Of a stretch of 64,000 nt of DNA, positions 7,932-16,139 are shown piece by piece. The notes below the pieces were generated by a model, which saw nothing but the letters and a program-made list of their open reading frames with translations, searched no databases and had not been told where the DNA came from. The stretch lies in assembly GCA_045222295.1 (NCBI GenBank), contig JBGUXP010000006.1, positions 248,001 through 312,000 of the forward strand, given 5' to 3'. This stretch comes from Colimorpha sp045222295. GTDB taxonomy: Bacteria > Bacteroidota > Bacteroidia > Bacteroidales > P3. The translations under genes and the position numbers were made by a program. Within the stretch, counting starts at the first letter, position 1. Each line of letters starts with the position of its first letter.

Positions 7932-9287
7932 ATGAAGCGATTAATACAGACACTTAAAAACATCTGGTCGATTGAAGACCTGCGGAAAAGAATCCTCTAC
8001 ACCATCGGTTTGGTGCTCATCTACCGCATCGGTTCCTATGTCGTTTTGCCGGGTGTTGACCCCTCACAGCTCTCAGTCCTCAGAAAACAGGGCTCCGAGG
8101 GTTTGATGGGCCTTCTCAACATGTTTTCGGGCGGAGCATTCTCCAATGCCTCCATCTTTGCCTTGGGTATCATGCCGTATATTACGGCATCCATCGTTAT
8201 CCAGTTGTTGGTGATGGTGGTACCCAAGTTCCAGAAAATGCAGCGGGAAGGTGAAAGTGGCCGTAGAAAAATGAATCAAATCACTCGTTGGCTCACCGTT
8301 GCCGTCACGGCAGCTCAGGCTCCCGCCTATATCACCAACATGAGAATGCAGCTCGAGGCCACTCCCTATGCCCTCCATCCTTTCACGGGCGCCGAACCCT
8401 CGCTCTTCTTCTGGATTAGCAGCATTGTCATCCTGATTAGCGGTACCCTCTTTGTCATGTGGATGGGTGAGCGCATTACCGACAAAGGTGTCGGCAATGG
8501 TATATCGCTTTTGATTATGATTGGTATCATTGCTCGTCTCCCCTTCGCTCTCTCGGCCGAGTTTGCCTCGCGTTTGTCCGAAGGTGGCGGTCTGGTGATG
8601 TTCCTCTTCGAGCTTGTTGTCCTCCTTGTTGTTATCCTGCTCGTCATCCTGCTTGTCCAGGGTACCCGCAGAATCCCCGTGCAGTACGCCAAACGTATTG
8701 TCGGTAACAAGCAGTACGGTGGTGTCCGCCAGTACATCCCCATCAAGGTTAACGCAGCTGGCGTCATGCCGATCATCTTTGCCCAAGCAATCATGTTCCT
8801 GCCTATCACCTTCATGGGCTTCTCCAACAACACCGACAGCAAGTTCGCTATGGCTTTCGCTGACTACAACAGTTTCTGGTACAACCTGGTGTTCTTTATC
8901 CTTGTTGTGGTGTTCACCTACTTCTACACCGCCATCGCCATCAACCCCAACCAGATGGCCGATGACATGAAGAAGAACGGCGGGTTCATCCCCGGTGTCA
9001 AGCCCGGTAAGAAGACTGCCGAGTACCTCGAGGGTATACTCTCCAAGATTACCCTTCCGGGCTCTGTCTTCCTCGCCATTGTGGCCATCATGCCGGCCAT
9101 CATCCGCCTCTTCGGTGTCAACACCCAGTTTGCTCAGTTCTATGGCGGCACCTCGCTGCTCATCCTTGTCGGTGTCGTCCTCGACACCCTCCAGCAGGTC
9201 GAGAGCCACCTTCTGATGCGTCACTACGACGGTCTCACCAAGACTGGCCGTATCAAGGGCCGCACCTCGATGTCCATCCAGGCTTAA
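7932..9287 (+). CDS. secY: Protein translocase subunit SecY
   Basis: SecY of 451 residues, the channel subunit of the SecYEG translocon in the inner membrane. Ten hydrophobic segments can be followed. The N-terminal plug region contains GSYVVLPGVDPSQL, and the cytoplasmic loop that contacts SecA and the ribosome carries GTRRIPVQYAKR and NGGFIPGVKPGKKTAEYL. It lies within the spc operon between rplO and map. Confidence 0.98.
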   Translation: MKRLIQTLKNIWSIEDLRKRILYTIGLVLIYRIGSYVVLPGVDPSQLSVLRKQGSEGLMGLLNMFSGGAFSNASIFALGIMPYITASIVIQLLVMVVPKFQKMQREGESGRRKMNQITRWLTVAVTAAQAPAYITNMRMQLEATPYALHPFTGAEPSLFFWISSIVILISGTLFVMWMGERITDKGVGNGISLLIMIGIIARLPFALSAEFASRLSEGGGLVMFLFELVVLLVVILLVILLVQGTRRIPVQYAKRIVGNKQYGGVRQYIPIKVNAAGVMPIIFAQAIMFLPITFMGFSNNTDSKFAMAFADYNSFWYNLVFFILVVVFTYFYTAIAINPNQMADDMKKNGGFIPGVKPGKKTAEYLEGILSKITLPGSVFLAIVAIMPAIIRLFGVNTQFAQFYGGTSLLILVGVVLDTLQQVESHLLMRHYDGLTKTGRIKGRTSMSIQA

Positions 9288-9310
9288 ACAAAAAACATCT
9301 ACGGAAAAGA

Positions 9311-10078
9311 ATGATTCTGCTCAAGACTAAAGAAGAAATCGAGCTCATACGTGATGCCGGCCGCCTCCTCGGGAAAACTCTCGCGGAGGTGGGCCGTCAC
9401 ATCCGTCCAGGTGTGACCACGGCATTCCTCGACCAGATAGGCGAGCAGATTATCCGCGACAATGGCGCCAAGCCCCTTTGCAAAGGCTTCGAGGGTTTTC
9501 CTTCGGCTTTCTGCATCTCGGTCAACGATGTCGTTGTCCATGGCATCCCCGGCGACCTCTTCATCAAGGAGGGCGACAATGTCTCTCTCGATTGTGTCAT
9601 CGAGCTCAACGGTTATGTGGCCGACTCGGCCTACACTTTCACCGTTGGCGAGGTCTCTCCCGAGATGAAGCGCCTCCTCAAGGTTACCCGCGAATCCCTC
9701 TTCATCGGCCTCGACAAGTGCAAGGCTGGCAATAGGGTAGGGGACATCGGCCATGCCGTTCAGATGCATTGTGAGAAGAACGGCTACTCCGTCGTTCGCG
9801 AGCTCTGTGGCCACGGCGTGGGATTCAAGATGCACGAGTCCCCCAACGTGCCCAACTATGGTGTTCCCGGCACCGGCCCCCTCCTCAAGGAGGGCATGGT
9901 CATTGCTGTCGAACCCATGGTGTGCATGGGCTCCAAGAACGTCAAGTTCTCCTCGGAAGACGGTTGGACCTGCCGCACCCGCGATGGCAAGCCCGCGGCT
10001 CACTTCGAGCACACGGTGGCCATCACCGCCAACGGACCGGATATTCTCACAACCTTCGAATTTATCGAAAACAACTAA
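9311..10078 (+). CDS. map: Methionine aminopeptidase, type I
   Basis: Type I methionine aminopeptidase of 255 residues, which removes the N-terminal Met from new proteins. The pita-bread-fold metal ligands are visible: two Asp in LDCVIELNGYVADSAYTF, His in CGHGVGF, Glu in VIAVEPM, and Glu in FEHTVAIT. There is no N-terminal extension. Its place between secY and infA is common in Bacteroidetes and Firmicutes. Confidence 0.97.
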   Translation: MILLKTKEEIELIRDAGRLLGKTLAEVGRHIRPGVTTAFLDQIGEQIIRDNGAKPLCKGFEGFPSAFCISVNDVVVHGIPGDLFIKEGDNVSLDCVIELNGYVADSAYTFTVGEVSPEMKRLLKVTRESLFIGLDKCKAGNRVGDIGHAVQMHCEKNGYSVVRELCGHGVGFKMHESPNVPNYGVPGTGPLLKEGMVIAVEPMVCMGSKNVKFSSEDGWTCRTRDGKPAAHFEHTVAITANGPDILTTFEFIENN

Positions 10079-10105
10079 ACACAAACGGTAAGTAATAACA
10101 ATTCA

Positions 10106-10324
10106 ATGGCAAAACAAGCATCCATACAATTAGACGGAACCGTTGTCGAATCCCTTGGCAACGCTATGTTCCGCGTCGAATTGGAAAACGGACACCAAAT
10201 CATTGCCCACATCTCCGGCAAAATGCGCATGCACTACATCAAGATTCTGCCCGGCGACAAGGTGCAGATTGAGATGTCCCCCTATGACCTCTCGAAAGGC
10301 CGCATCACTTACCGCCACAAGTAG
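10106..10324 (+). CDS. infA: Translation initiation factor IF-1
   Basis: IF-1 of 72 residues, a single S1-like OB fold that occupies the 30S A-site during initiation. The block NAMFRVELENGHQIIAHISG and the end KGRITYRHK are diagnostic. It lies 56 bases upstream of rpmJ. Confidence 0.98.
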   Translation: MAKQASIQLDGTVVESLGNAMFRVELENGHQIIAHISGKMRMHYIKILPGDKVQIEMSPYDLSKGRITYRHK

Positions 10325-10380
10325 GCCGCACGCCTGCCAAAAAGAACAAGAAGTATCAACAAGATTAATAATTACACAAA

Positions 10381-10497
10381 ATGAAAGTTAGAGTTTCAGT
10401 CAAGAAAAGATCGCCCGAATGCAAAGTGGTCCGCCGCCACGGGGTTGTCTATGTTATCAACAAGAAAAATCCTAAATTCAAACAAAGACAAGGATAA
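10381..10497 (+). CDS. rpmJ: 50S ribosomal protein L36
   Basis: A 38-codon frame, MKVRVSVKKRSPECKVVRRH onward, ending in KFKQRQG; it is full-length L36. In zinc-binding L36 the ligands are Cys11, Cys14, Cys27 and His at about 32-33. Here only Cys14 remains (Ser11, Asn27, Phe33), so it is a zinc-free form, which I believe is usual in this phylum. It lies between infA and rpsM. Confidence 0.96.
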   Translation: MKVRVSVKKRSPECKVVRRHGVVYVINKKNPKFKQRQG

Positions 10498-10521
10498 TTA
10501 AAAAAACAATAAAAAGAATCT

Positions 10522-10899
10522 ATGGCACGTATTGCAGGTATTGACTTACCCAAGAACAAAAGAGGAGAGATAGGTCTGACCTATATCTTCGGAATCGGAC
10601 GTAGCACCGCCAAAGAGATTCTGGCCAAGGCCGGTATCGACGAGGGCAAGAAGGTGCAGGATTGGACCGACGACGAGCAGAACACCCTCCGTAACATCAT
10701 CAACGATGAGTACAAAGTCGAAGGCGCCCTCCGCTCCGAAGTCCAGATGAACATCAAGCGACTGATGGATATTGGCTGCTATCGCGGCATCCGTCACCGT
10801 CTGGGTCTGCCCCTCCGTGGTCAGAGCACCAAGAACAACGCCCGTACTCGTAAGGGTAAGAAGAAAACAATCGCTAACAAGAAGAAAGCTACCAAGTAA
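10522..10899 (+). CDS. rpsM: 30S ribosomal protein S13
   Basis: S13 of 125 residues, in the 30S head contacting P-site tRNA and bridge B1. It begins MARIAGIDLPKNKRGEIGLT and carries the helix-two-turn-helix and GLPLRGQSTKNNARTRKG. It is the first gene of the alpha-operon part. Confidence 0.98.
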   Translation: MARIAGIDLPKNKRGEIGLTYIFGIGRSTAKEILAKAGIDEGKKVQDWTDDEQNTLRNIINDEYKVEGALRSEVQMNIKRLMDIGCYRGIRHRLGLPLRGQSTKNNARTRKGKKKTIANKKKATK

Positions 10900-10988
10900 G
10901 TAATGGTTGTAGCGCCCCAATCGCGGATTAGAATGTGACCTCAGGAGCGGTTGGTAGTAAGAAACAAAGTAAATCAAGCAAAAACAAA

Positions 10989-11378
10989 ATGGCAAAAACT
11001 TCAAAACCGACTAAAAAAAGAGTCGTAAAAGTTGAACCTCAGGGAAGAGCATGCATCTTTGCATCCTTCAACAACGTCATCGTCTCGTTGACGAACAACG
11101 CCGGTCAAGTGATTTCTTGGTCGTCTGCTGGAAAAATGGGCTTCCGCGGATCGAAGAAAAACACTCCGTACGCCGCTCAGATGGCTGCGGAAGATTGCGG
11201 CAAAGTTGCTTATGATTTGGGCCTAAGAAAAGTGAAGGTCTTTGTCAAAGGACCTGGTCAAGGACGTGAATCTGCAATCCGCGCAATCAACACCTGCGGT
11301 ATCGAGGTTATGGAAATCACCGACATCACCCCGCTGCCTCACAATGGTTGCCGTCCCCCCAAACGTCGTCGTGTGTAA
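10989..11378 (+). CDS. rpsK: 30S ribosomal protein S11
   Basis: S11 of 129 residues from the ATG at 10989, which begins MAKTSKPTKKRVVKVEPQGR. A longer frame from 10935 adds 18 residues that do not look like S11, so I reject that start. Motifs: NNVIVSLTNNAGQVISWSSAGKMGFRG and PHNGCRPPKRRRV in their parts. The 89-base gap after rpsM contains a hairpin candidate (CCAATCG at 10917-10923 with CGGTTGG at 10948-10954). Confidence 0.97.
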   Translation: MAKTSKPTKKRVVKVEPQGRACIFASFNNVIVSLTNNAGQVISWSSAGKMGFRGSKKNTPYAAQMAAEDCGKVAYDLGLRKVKVFVKGPGQGRESAIRAINTCGIEVMEITDITPLPHNGCRPPKRRRV

Positions 11379-11406
11379 TTATTAATCTTAAAAGAAAAAA
11401 AGAACA

Positions 11407-12012
11407 ATGGCAAGATACACTGGTCCGAAGACCAAAATCGCAAGAAAGTTCCACGAGCCTATCTATGGCCCGGACAAGAGCTACGAGAAAAAACCCTACG
11501 CCCCTGGTATGCACGGCCAGAACCGCCGTCGCAGCAAGACCTCTGAGTACGGCATCCAGCTCAACGAGAAACAGAAAGCCAAATATACCTATGGCATTCT
11601 CGAGCGCCAGTTCCGTAAACTCTATGCCGAGGCTTCGCGCCGTGGTGGCATCACCGGTGAAGAGCTGATGAAACTCATCGAGGCCCGCCTCGACAATGTG
11701 GTCTACCGTCTCGGCATCGCCCGCAGCCGCGCTCAGGCCCGCCAGCTCGTCTCCCACCGCCACATCGCCGTCAACGGCAATGTCGTCAATGTCCCCTCCT
11801 ATTCTTTGAAAGAAGGCGATGTCGTCTCCGTTCGCGAGCGCAGCAAATCGCTCGAGATTATCAACGATGCCCTCGCCTCGCGTGCCAACAACTATCCTTG
11901 GCTCGAATGGGACGGCGCCAGCATGAGCGGTAAGTTTGTCAACTTCCCCCAGCGCTCCGACATCCCCGAGACCATCAACGAGCAGCTCATCGTTGACCTC
12001 TACTCCAAGTAA
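11407..12012 (+). CDS. rpsD: 30S ribosomal protein S4
   Basis: S4 of 201 residues, a primary 16S rRNA binder. It starts MARYTGPKTKIARKF and has an S4 RNA-binding domain around residues 92-155 (ARLDNVVYRLGIARSRAQAR). No zinc-binding cysteines are present at the N-terminus. It lies between rpsK and rpoA, the usual alpha-operon order. Confidence 0.98.
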   Translation: MARYTGPKTKIARKFHEPIYGPDKSYEKKPYAPGMHGQNRRRSKTSEYGIQLNEKQKAKYTYGILERQFRKLYAEASRRGGITGEELMKLIEARLDNVVYRLGIARSRAQARQLVSHRHIAVNGNVVNVPSYSLKEGDVVSVRERSKSLEIINDALASRANNYPWLEWDGASMSGKFVNFPQRSDIPETINEQLIVDLYSK

Positions 12013-12081
12013 TAGTTCACAGGACGTCAGTCTGAGTCTTGACTTAGACATCAACCCAATCAAAGAAAGAAAGGATAAAAA

Positions 12082-13074
12082 ATGGCAATATTATCATTCC
12101 AAAAACCCGATAAGGTGGTCATGCTGGAAGCCGACGACTTCCGCGGCACGTTCGAATTCCGTCCGCTGGAGCCCGGTTACGGCACAACCATCGGCAACGC
12201 TTTGCGTCGCGTCCTTCTCTCTTCGCTCGAAGGCTATGCTATCACATCTGTCCAGATTGATGGCGTCGACCATGAATTCTCCTCGCTCCCTGGAGTTGTC
12301 GAGGACATGACCGACATTATCCTGCGCTTGAAGCAGATACGCTTCCGCCGTCAGCTGGAGGATTACGACCACGAGAAGCTCACCTTCACGGTCAAAAATC
12401 AGACAGTCTTCAAAGCCGGTGACCTCAACAGCAACCTCAACGGATTCCAGGTCCTCAACCCCGACCTTGAAATCTGCCATATGGAAGCTTCCACCGAGCT
12501 CCGCATCACCCTGTCCATCGACAAGGGCCGCGGCTACGTCCCCGCCGACGAGAACAAGAAAGCCACCGACCCCATCGGTGTCATCGCCATCGACTCCATC
12601 CATACCCCCATCAAGAAGGTCATGTATGCCGTTGACGACTACCGCGTCGAGCAGCGCACCGACTATGAGAAGCTGACGTTCGATATCGAGACCGACGGCT
12701 CCATCCATCCGAAGGAAGCCCTCAAAGAGGCCGCCACTATCCTCATCCAGCACTTCATGCTCTTCTCCGACGAGCGCATCACCCTCGATGTTGAGACCAA
12801 GCCCGTCCAGGATGAATTCGATGAGTCCACGGCCCACACCCGTCAGCTCCTCAAGACCAAGCTCATCGACCTCGACCTCTCCGTCCGCGCACTCAACTGC
12901 CTCAAGGCCGCCGAAGTCGAAACCCTCGGTGATCTGGTGTCCTTCAACAAGGCCGATCTGCTCAAGTTCCGCAACTTCGGCAAAAAATCGCTTACCGAGC
13001 TCGAGAACCTCGTCGCTTCGAAGAACCTCGAATTCGGCATGAATGTTTCAAAGTATAAACTTGATAAAGAATAA
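12082..13074 (+). CDS. rpoA: DNA-directed RNA polymerase alpha subunit
   Basis: Alpha subunit of 330 residues. The N-terminal dimerisation domain includes the classic LEPGYGTTIGNALRRVLLSS; the C-terminal domain (about residues 255-315, LSVRALNCLKAAEVETL and FGKKSLTELE) contacts DNA and activators. A 69-base gap separates it from rpsD and 9 bases from rplQ. Confidence 0.98.
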   Translation: MAILSFQKPDKVVMLEADDFRGTFEFRPLEPGYGTTIGNALRRVLLSSLEGYAITSVQIDGVDHEFSSLPGVVEDMTDIILRLKQIRFRRQLEDYDHEKLTFTVKNQTVFKAGDLNSNLNGFQVLNPDLEICHMEASTELRITLSIDKGRGYVPADENKKATDPIGVIAIDSIHTPIKKVMYAVDDYRVEQRTDYEKLTFDIETDGSIHPKEALKEAATILIQHFMLFSDERITLDVETKPVQDEFDESTAHTRQLLKTKLIDLDLSVRALNCLKAAEVETLGDLVSFNKADLLKFRNFGKKSLTELENLVASKNLEFGMNVSKYKLDKE

Positions 13075-13083
13075 GAAAAGAAT

Positions 13084-13566
13084 ATGAGACACGGTTGCAA
13101 AGTAAATCATCTGTCAAGAACCCACGCCCATCGCGTGGCTATGCTCTCCAACATGGCAACCTCGCTTATCATGCATAAGCGCATCGAGACCACTGTTGCC
13201 AAGGCCAAAGCCCTCCGCGTGTATGTCGAGCCGCTCATCAGCCGCTCCAAAGAGGACTCCACCCACAACCGCCGTATCGTCTTCAGCTACCTCCACAGCA
13301 AAGAGGCCGTCAACGAACTCTTCCGCGAAGTGTCGCAGAAGGTCGCTGGTCGCCCCGGTGGCTACACCCGCATCCTGAAGACCGGCATCCGTCATGGCGA
13401 CAACTCCGAGATGGCTATCATCGAGCTCGTCGACTACAACGAGAACATGCTCAAGGACACCACCAAGAAGGCTGCCAAGAGCACCCGCCGTAGCCGCGCC
13501 AAGAAAGCCGAGGCCGCTCCCGTCGCCGAGGCTCCCGTGGCCGAAGAGGCTCCCAAGGCTGAGTAA
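13084..13566 (+). CDS. rplQ: 50S ribosomal protein L17 with Ala/Pro/Glu tail
   Basis: L17 of 160 residues, longer than E. coli L17. The core starts MRHGCKVNHLSRTHAHR and contains MLSNMATSLIMHKRIETT. After about residue 140 comes a low-complexity tail rich in Ala, Pro and Glu following a basic patch, a common Bacteroidetes extension. It is the last gene of the cluster, with a terminator right behind. Confidence 0.97.
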   Translation: MRHGCKVNHLSRTHAHRVAMLSNMATSLIMHKRIETTVAKAKALRVYVEPLISRSKEDSTHNRRIVFSYLHSKEAVNELFREVSQKVAGRPGGYTRILKTGIRHGDNSEMAIIELVDYNENMLKDTTKKAAKSTRRSRAKKAEAAPVAEAPVAEEAPKAE

Positions 13567-13591
13567 AGAAATAAAAATACTCTCCGACAAC

Positions 13592-13633
13592 AAACGGCAT
13601 CTTCCCTCTCCAAGGGGAGTTGCCGTTTTTTTT
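13592..13633 (+). terminator. Rho-independent terminator of the ribosomal cluster
   Basis: AAACGGCA (13592-13599) pairs with TGCCGTTT (13621-13628), with an inner CTCC/GGAG pairing, followed by a run of T. It lies 25 bases after the rplQ stop. Confidence 0.9.
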
Positions 13634-13730
13634 TTGAAAAAAAATGCACCCCTGTGTAACATTTTCCCCAAAAACCTTGTATTTATATATGTGAGGTTTT
13701 CGAAAAAAAGAATTTTTTTTAAGCCGGAGT

Positions 13731-14264
13731 ATGCCCATCACTGAACAGGACCCGCAGCGAGAGCTCTTCCTCGCCCTCCTCCAGCGCCAACGGAGCGTCA
13801 TCTGGAAGCTGTGCCTGCGCCACGAGCACGACGACCGCCGTGCCGCCGCCGACCTCGTGCAGGAGGCCGCGCAGGCCCTCTGGCGCTATAGAGGTTCCCT
13901 GCGGCTCGACAGCACTCCGCGGCAGGAGCGCCGCTGGGTCGCCTGGCGTGTCCGCGCCATCCTCTATGAGCACGACTGCCGCCAGCGCCGCAATCTCCTC
14001 GTTCTGGGCCAACCTTACGAAGGGAGCGAGGAGTCCTCCGTCGACGACGACCTCACCTTCGCCGCCCTCCTCGCCACCCTTCCCCACGCCGACCGCCAGC
14101 TCGTCGACCTCCGCCTCGCCGGCTACTCCGACCGCGAGATTGGCGACCGTCTGGGAATCACGGCTGCCGCCGTGCGTGTCCGCATGTTCCGCCTTGTGCG
14201 CCGCCTTCGCCGAGTGGTCGCACGCGAGGAGCAAGCCGTCAATCGCCTTTCCCGACGACAATGA
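13731..14264 (+). CDS. ECF-type RNA polymerase sigma factor
   Basis: A 177-residue sigma-70-like protein. Region 2 lies around residues 15-60 (ADLVQEAAQALWRYRGSL), and region 4 with a helix-turn-helix around 115-165 (LAGYSDREIGDRLGITAAA then RVRMFRLVRRLRRV). The spacing fits an ECF factor. It is much richer in G+C than the AT-rich DNA upstream. The next gene encodes a small single-span membrane protein that could be its anti-sigma factor (inference only). Confidence 0.85.
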   Translation: MPITEQDPQRELFLALLQRQRSVIWKLCLRHEHDDRRAAADLVQEAAQALWRYRGSLRLDSTPRQERRWVAWRVRAILYEHDCRQRRNLLVLGQPYEGSEESSVDDDLTFAALLATLPHADRQLVDLRLAGYSDREIGDRLGITAAAVRVRMFRLVRRLRRVVAREEQAVNRLSRRQ

Positions 14265-14294
14265 ATATTAATCATAAAAAAAACATAAAACCCT

Positions 14295-14588
14295 ATGAAA
14301 GACAAAGACCTTACTTTGATGCTGCACCTCGACAGCCCCTCGCGGGAGCCTGCCTCCCCCGAGGCCGCCGAGGCCATCCGTGTCGCCGCCCTCCGTGGCT
14401 TCGCCCCCTGGGCCGTGCGTCATAGTCGCGTCGCCGCCCTGCGGCGCTATGCCTGTGCCACCGTCCTTTCCCTGCTGCTCTGCCTTGGCGTCGTCCGTGC
14501 CATGGCGGGTGTCCTCCCCATGATTTCCAGCGACGGCACCCCGCAGGCCGTTGCCGTCGGTGAAATAAACTATCTCCTGTCATGCTGA
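14295..14588 (+). CDS. Small single-span membrane protein, possible anti-sigma partner
   Basis: 97 residues, no family recognised. An N-terminal cytoplasmic-type stretch of about 48 residues is followed by one hydrophobic segment near 52-73 and a short tail. It lies 30 bases after the ECF sigma gene and overlaps the next gene by 7 bases (ATG at 14582 inside its last codons), so the three are probably one transcript. Size and topology fit a minimal membrane anti-sigma factor, but no zinc-binding anti-sigma motif (HxxxCxxC) is present. Confidence 0.55.
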   Translation: MKDKDLTLMLHLDSPSREPASPEAAEAIRVAALRGFAPWAVRHSRVAALRRYACATVLSLLLCLGVVRAMAGVLPMISSDGTPQAVAVGEINYLLSC

Positions 14589-15073
14589 AACGACGTCTCA
14601 TACCTCTGTTGATAGCCTTGGTGCCTCCTTTTGTGGTGCTGGCGGTGCTGCTCGCCCAGCGCAGCATTCCTGCCGCCGAGGCCAGCGATCTCTACCGACG
14701 GTATGAGCACAGCGAGCACATCAGCGCCACCTTCATCAAGGACTTCCCCATCGACGACACCCTCCGCCTCGACGTCACCCTGCTGCAGGCCACCGACTCC
14801 GCCGGCTGGGAGGCCCTCCGCAGAGACTTTAATGTTCCCACACTGCCGGAGCACTTCCTGGCATTGATAGAAGACAAGGATGATAATGTGATGTCCTATA
14901 AGGCTTCGTCCGACTACAGAGACTTCTTTGAAGACATGGGAATTAAAAAAGAGTACATTATTGCCATATCATGCGTAAAACACAACATAGGTGTATTCCA
15001 TACCATTACGGAATCTCAGCAAAAAGCAGTATTGCAAAACAATTATAAAAAATCTTTAAAACTTAAAAAATAG
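14582..15073 (+). CDS. Membrane-anchored protein of unknown function
   Basis: 163 residues. An N-terminal hydrophobic segment (IPLLIALVPPFVVLAVLLAQ, residues 6-25) acts as signal or anchor; the rest is soluble and probably periplasmic. No domain recognised. It is translationally coupled to the small membrane protein before it and lies 5 bases before a lipoprotein gene, so it is likely part of the sigma-factor operon. The last third is less GC-rich than the start. Confidence 0.6.
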   Translation: MLKRRLIPLLIALVPPFVVLAVLLAQRSIPAAEASDLYRRYEHSEHISATFIKDFPIDDTLRLDVTLLQATDSAGWEALRRDFNVPTLPEHFLALIEDKDDNVMSYKASSDYRDFFEDMGIKKEYIIAISCVKHNIGVFHTITESQQKAVLQNNYKKSLKLKK

Positions 15074-15078
15074 TCATT

Positions 15079-15492
15079 ATGAAAAGAACAATCAAAACAA
15101 TCGCTCTATGTGCGGTCTTGGGCTTCAGTGCAGTCGGATGCCAGAAAGAAGAACACATGAAGAATATCAATGTTGTCGCTGCAGACGAAACCTCTCGTAC
15201 GGTGGTTTATTCCATAGACGGGCAGAGCTATCGCATCGAACTTAAAGGAGACGAAGCCTGGCATGCCTTCCTTGAAAGGATGGCGATAATGGCGATGGAT
15301 GGCTATGAGGTGGTCTTTTGGAACGAAAACCAAGTTCAGCAAGGTATTCCGTCAAAAGATGTTGTGACCTACACCACTGCCGACGAAAAAGATGCCATAT
15401 CATGGTGCAATAGCATGTTTGATGCAGGCTACAAGGTGAGTATGACTTATGATACTACCAATCATGTGTTCGTGTGCATCGCCATCAAGTGA
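15079..15492 (+). CDS. Small lipoprotein of unknown function
   Basis: 137 residues with a lipoprotein signal: basic start MKRTIKTIALCAVLGFSAVG and Cys21 (lipobox AVGC). The mature part has no recognised domain; it contains VVYSIDGQSYRIELKGDE. The last four codons (Ala-Ile-Lys-stop, from 15481) are also the start of a 189-base repeat that recurs at 17413, so the 3' end of this gene has been duplicated. Confidence 0.65.
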   Translation: MKRTIKTIALCAVLGFSAVGCQKEEHMKNINVVAADETSRTVVYSIDGQSYRIELKGDEAWHAFLERMAIMAMDGYEVVFWNENQVQQGIPSKDVVTYTTADEKDAISWCNSMFDAGYKVSMTYDTTNHVFVCIAIK

Positions 15493-15669
15493 ATTATTAA
15501 CCAATCCCCAAACGCCATGAAAATCATCCATCTTAGCCCCCGGCGATAACTGGTGCGCCGTCGCTCAGGGGGCAAAAAAGAGGGAGCCCCGAGAGGGAAG
15601 AGTGTCTCCAAGGGCCCAATCCGCAAGCCACTCTCTCCCTCCTTCCGCAGGCTCCGCAAGGCATAGAAC
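15481..15669 (+). repeat. 189-bp dispersed repeat, copy 1
   Basis: It aligns without gaps to 17413-17601 with roughly a dozen or fewer differences, and weaker similarity continues for about 12 bases beyond. It begins inside the end of the upstream lipoprotein gene and contains a GCCCCC/GGGGGC stem flanking an inner GGCG/CGCC. The minus strand is open over most of it, but nothing suggests a real gene. Confidence 0.9.
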
Positions 15670-15735
15670 TTTTGCATGCCGAAAACAAAGATGGCGCTTA
15701 AAAAATTATTATAAATAACATTTAAACATAAAAGA

Positions 15736-16095
15736 ATGAGCAAAAGAAAATTCTTTATAGTATTATTTGCACTGCAACTTGGATTTATGTCAGCAGAGGC
15801 ACAGTTGTTAATAAAACAGGACGGTCGTGTGTATGTCGGTCCCACTGCGCAGACGGACGACGACTTAGGAGGTGTTCTTTCAATGTCCATACAAGGACGC
15901 AAAAGTGGACATGCGGGTTCAAAATTAGGCTTTGGAGATTTTGGACTCTATAATTACTACGGATGGAACGTCTTTGTAGGCGAATATGATACGATTGACA
16001 GCGATATGCTTTGGCTACACGGGAAAAATGGGTTCAAGCTAACGAGAAGCAACGGTGGGGTTGTTGTGATGGAATGGCCGTTGATGGACAGATAA
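15736..16095 (+). CDS. Secreted protein fragment, probably frameshifted
   Basis: 119 residues with a clear signal peptide (MSKRKFFIVLFALQLGFMSA, cleavage near AEA-Q). The mature start LLIKQDGRVYVGPTAQ resembles the N-terminus of long Bacteroidales secreted proteins, from memory. The frame stops at 16095, but the -1 frame continues as GMAVDGQIIDSKRMILTK to a stop at 16125-16127, so a frameshift near 16070 is plausible. It may be a remnant of a larger gene whose end is the fragment at 17019-17261. Confidence 0.5.
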   Translation: MSKRKFFIVLFALQLGFMSAEAQLLIKQDGRVYVGPTAQTDDDLGGVLSMSIQGRKSGHAGSKLGFGDFGLYNYYGWNVFVGEYDTIDSDMLWLHGKNGFKLTRSNGGVVVMEWPLMDR

Positions 16096-16139
16096 TCGAC
16101 AGTAAACGGATGATATTAACCAAGTAAACAAAGAAATTT

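Noticed and set aside
8073..9224. 383-codon open frame antisense to secY
   Set aside because: Asp/His/Glu-rich shadow of a membrane protein gene.
10935..10988. Upstream in-frame start for rpsK
   Set aside because: The 18 extra residues do not resemble S11, and the 10989 start gives the canonical length.
15462..15902. Minus-strand frame over the 189-bp repeat (and its twin at 17166-17636)
   Set aside because: The shared peptide reflects the DNA repeat itself; no start signal or family.
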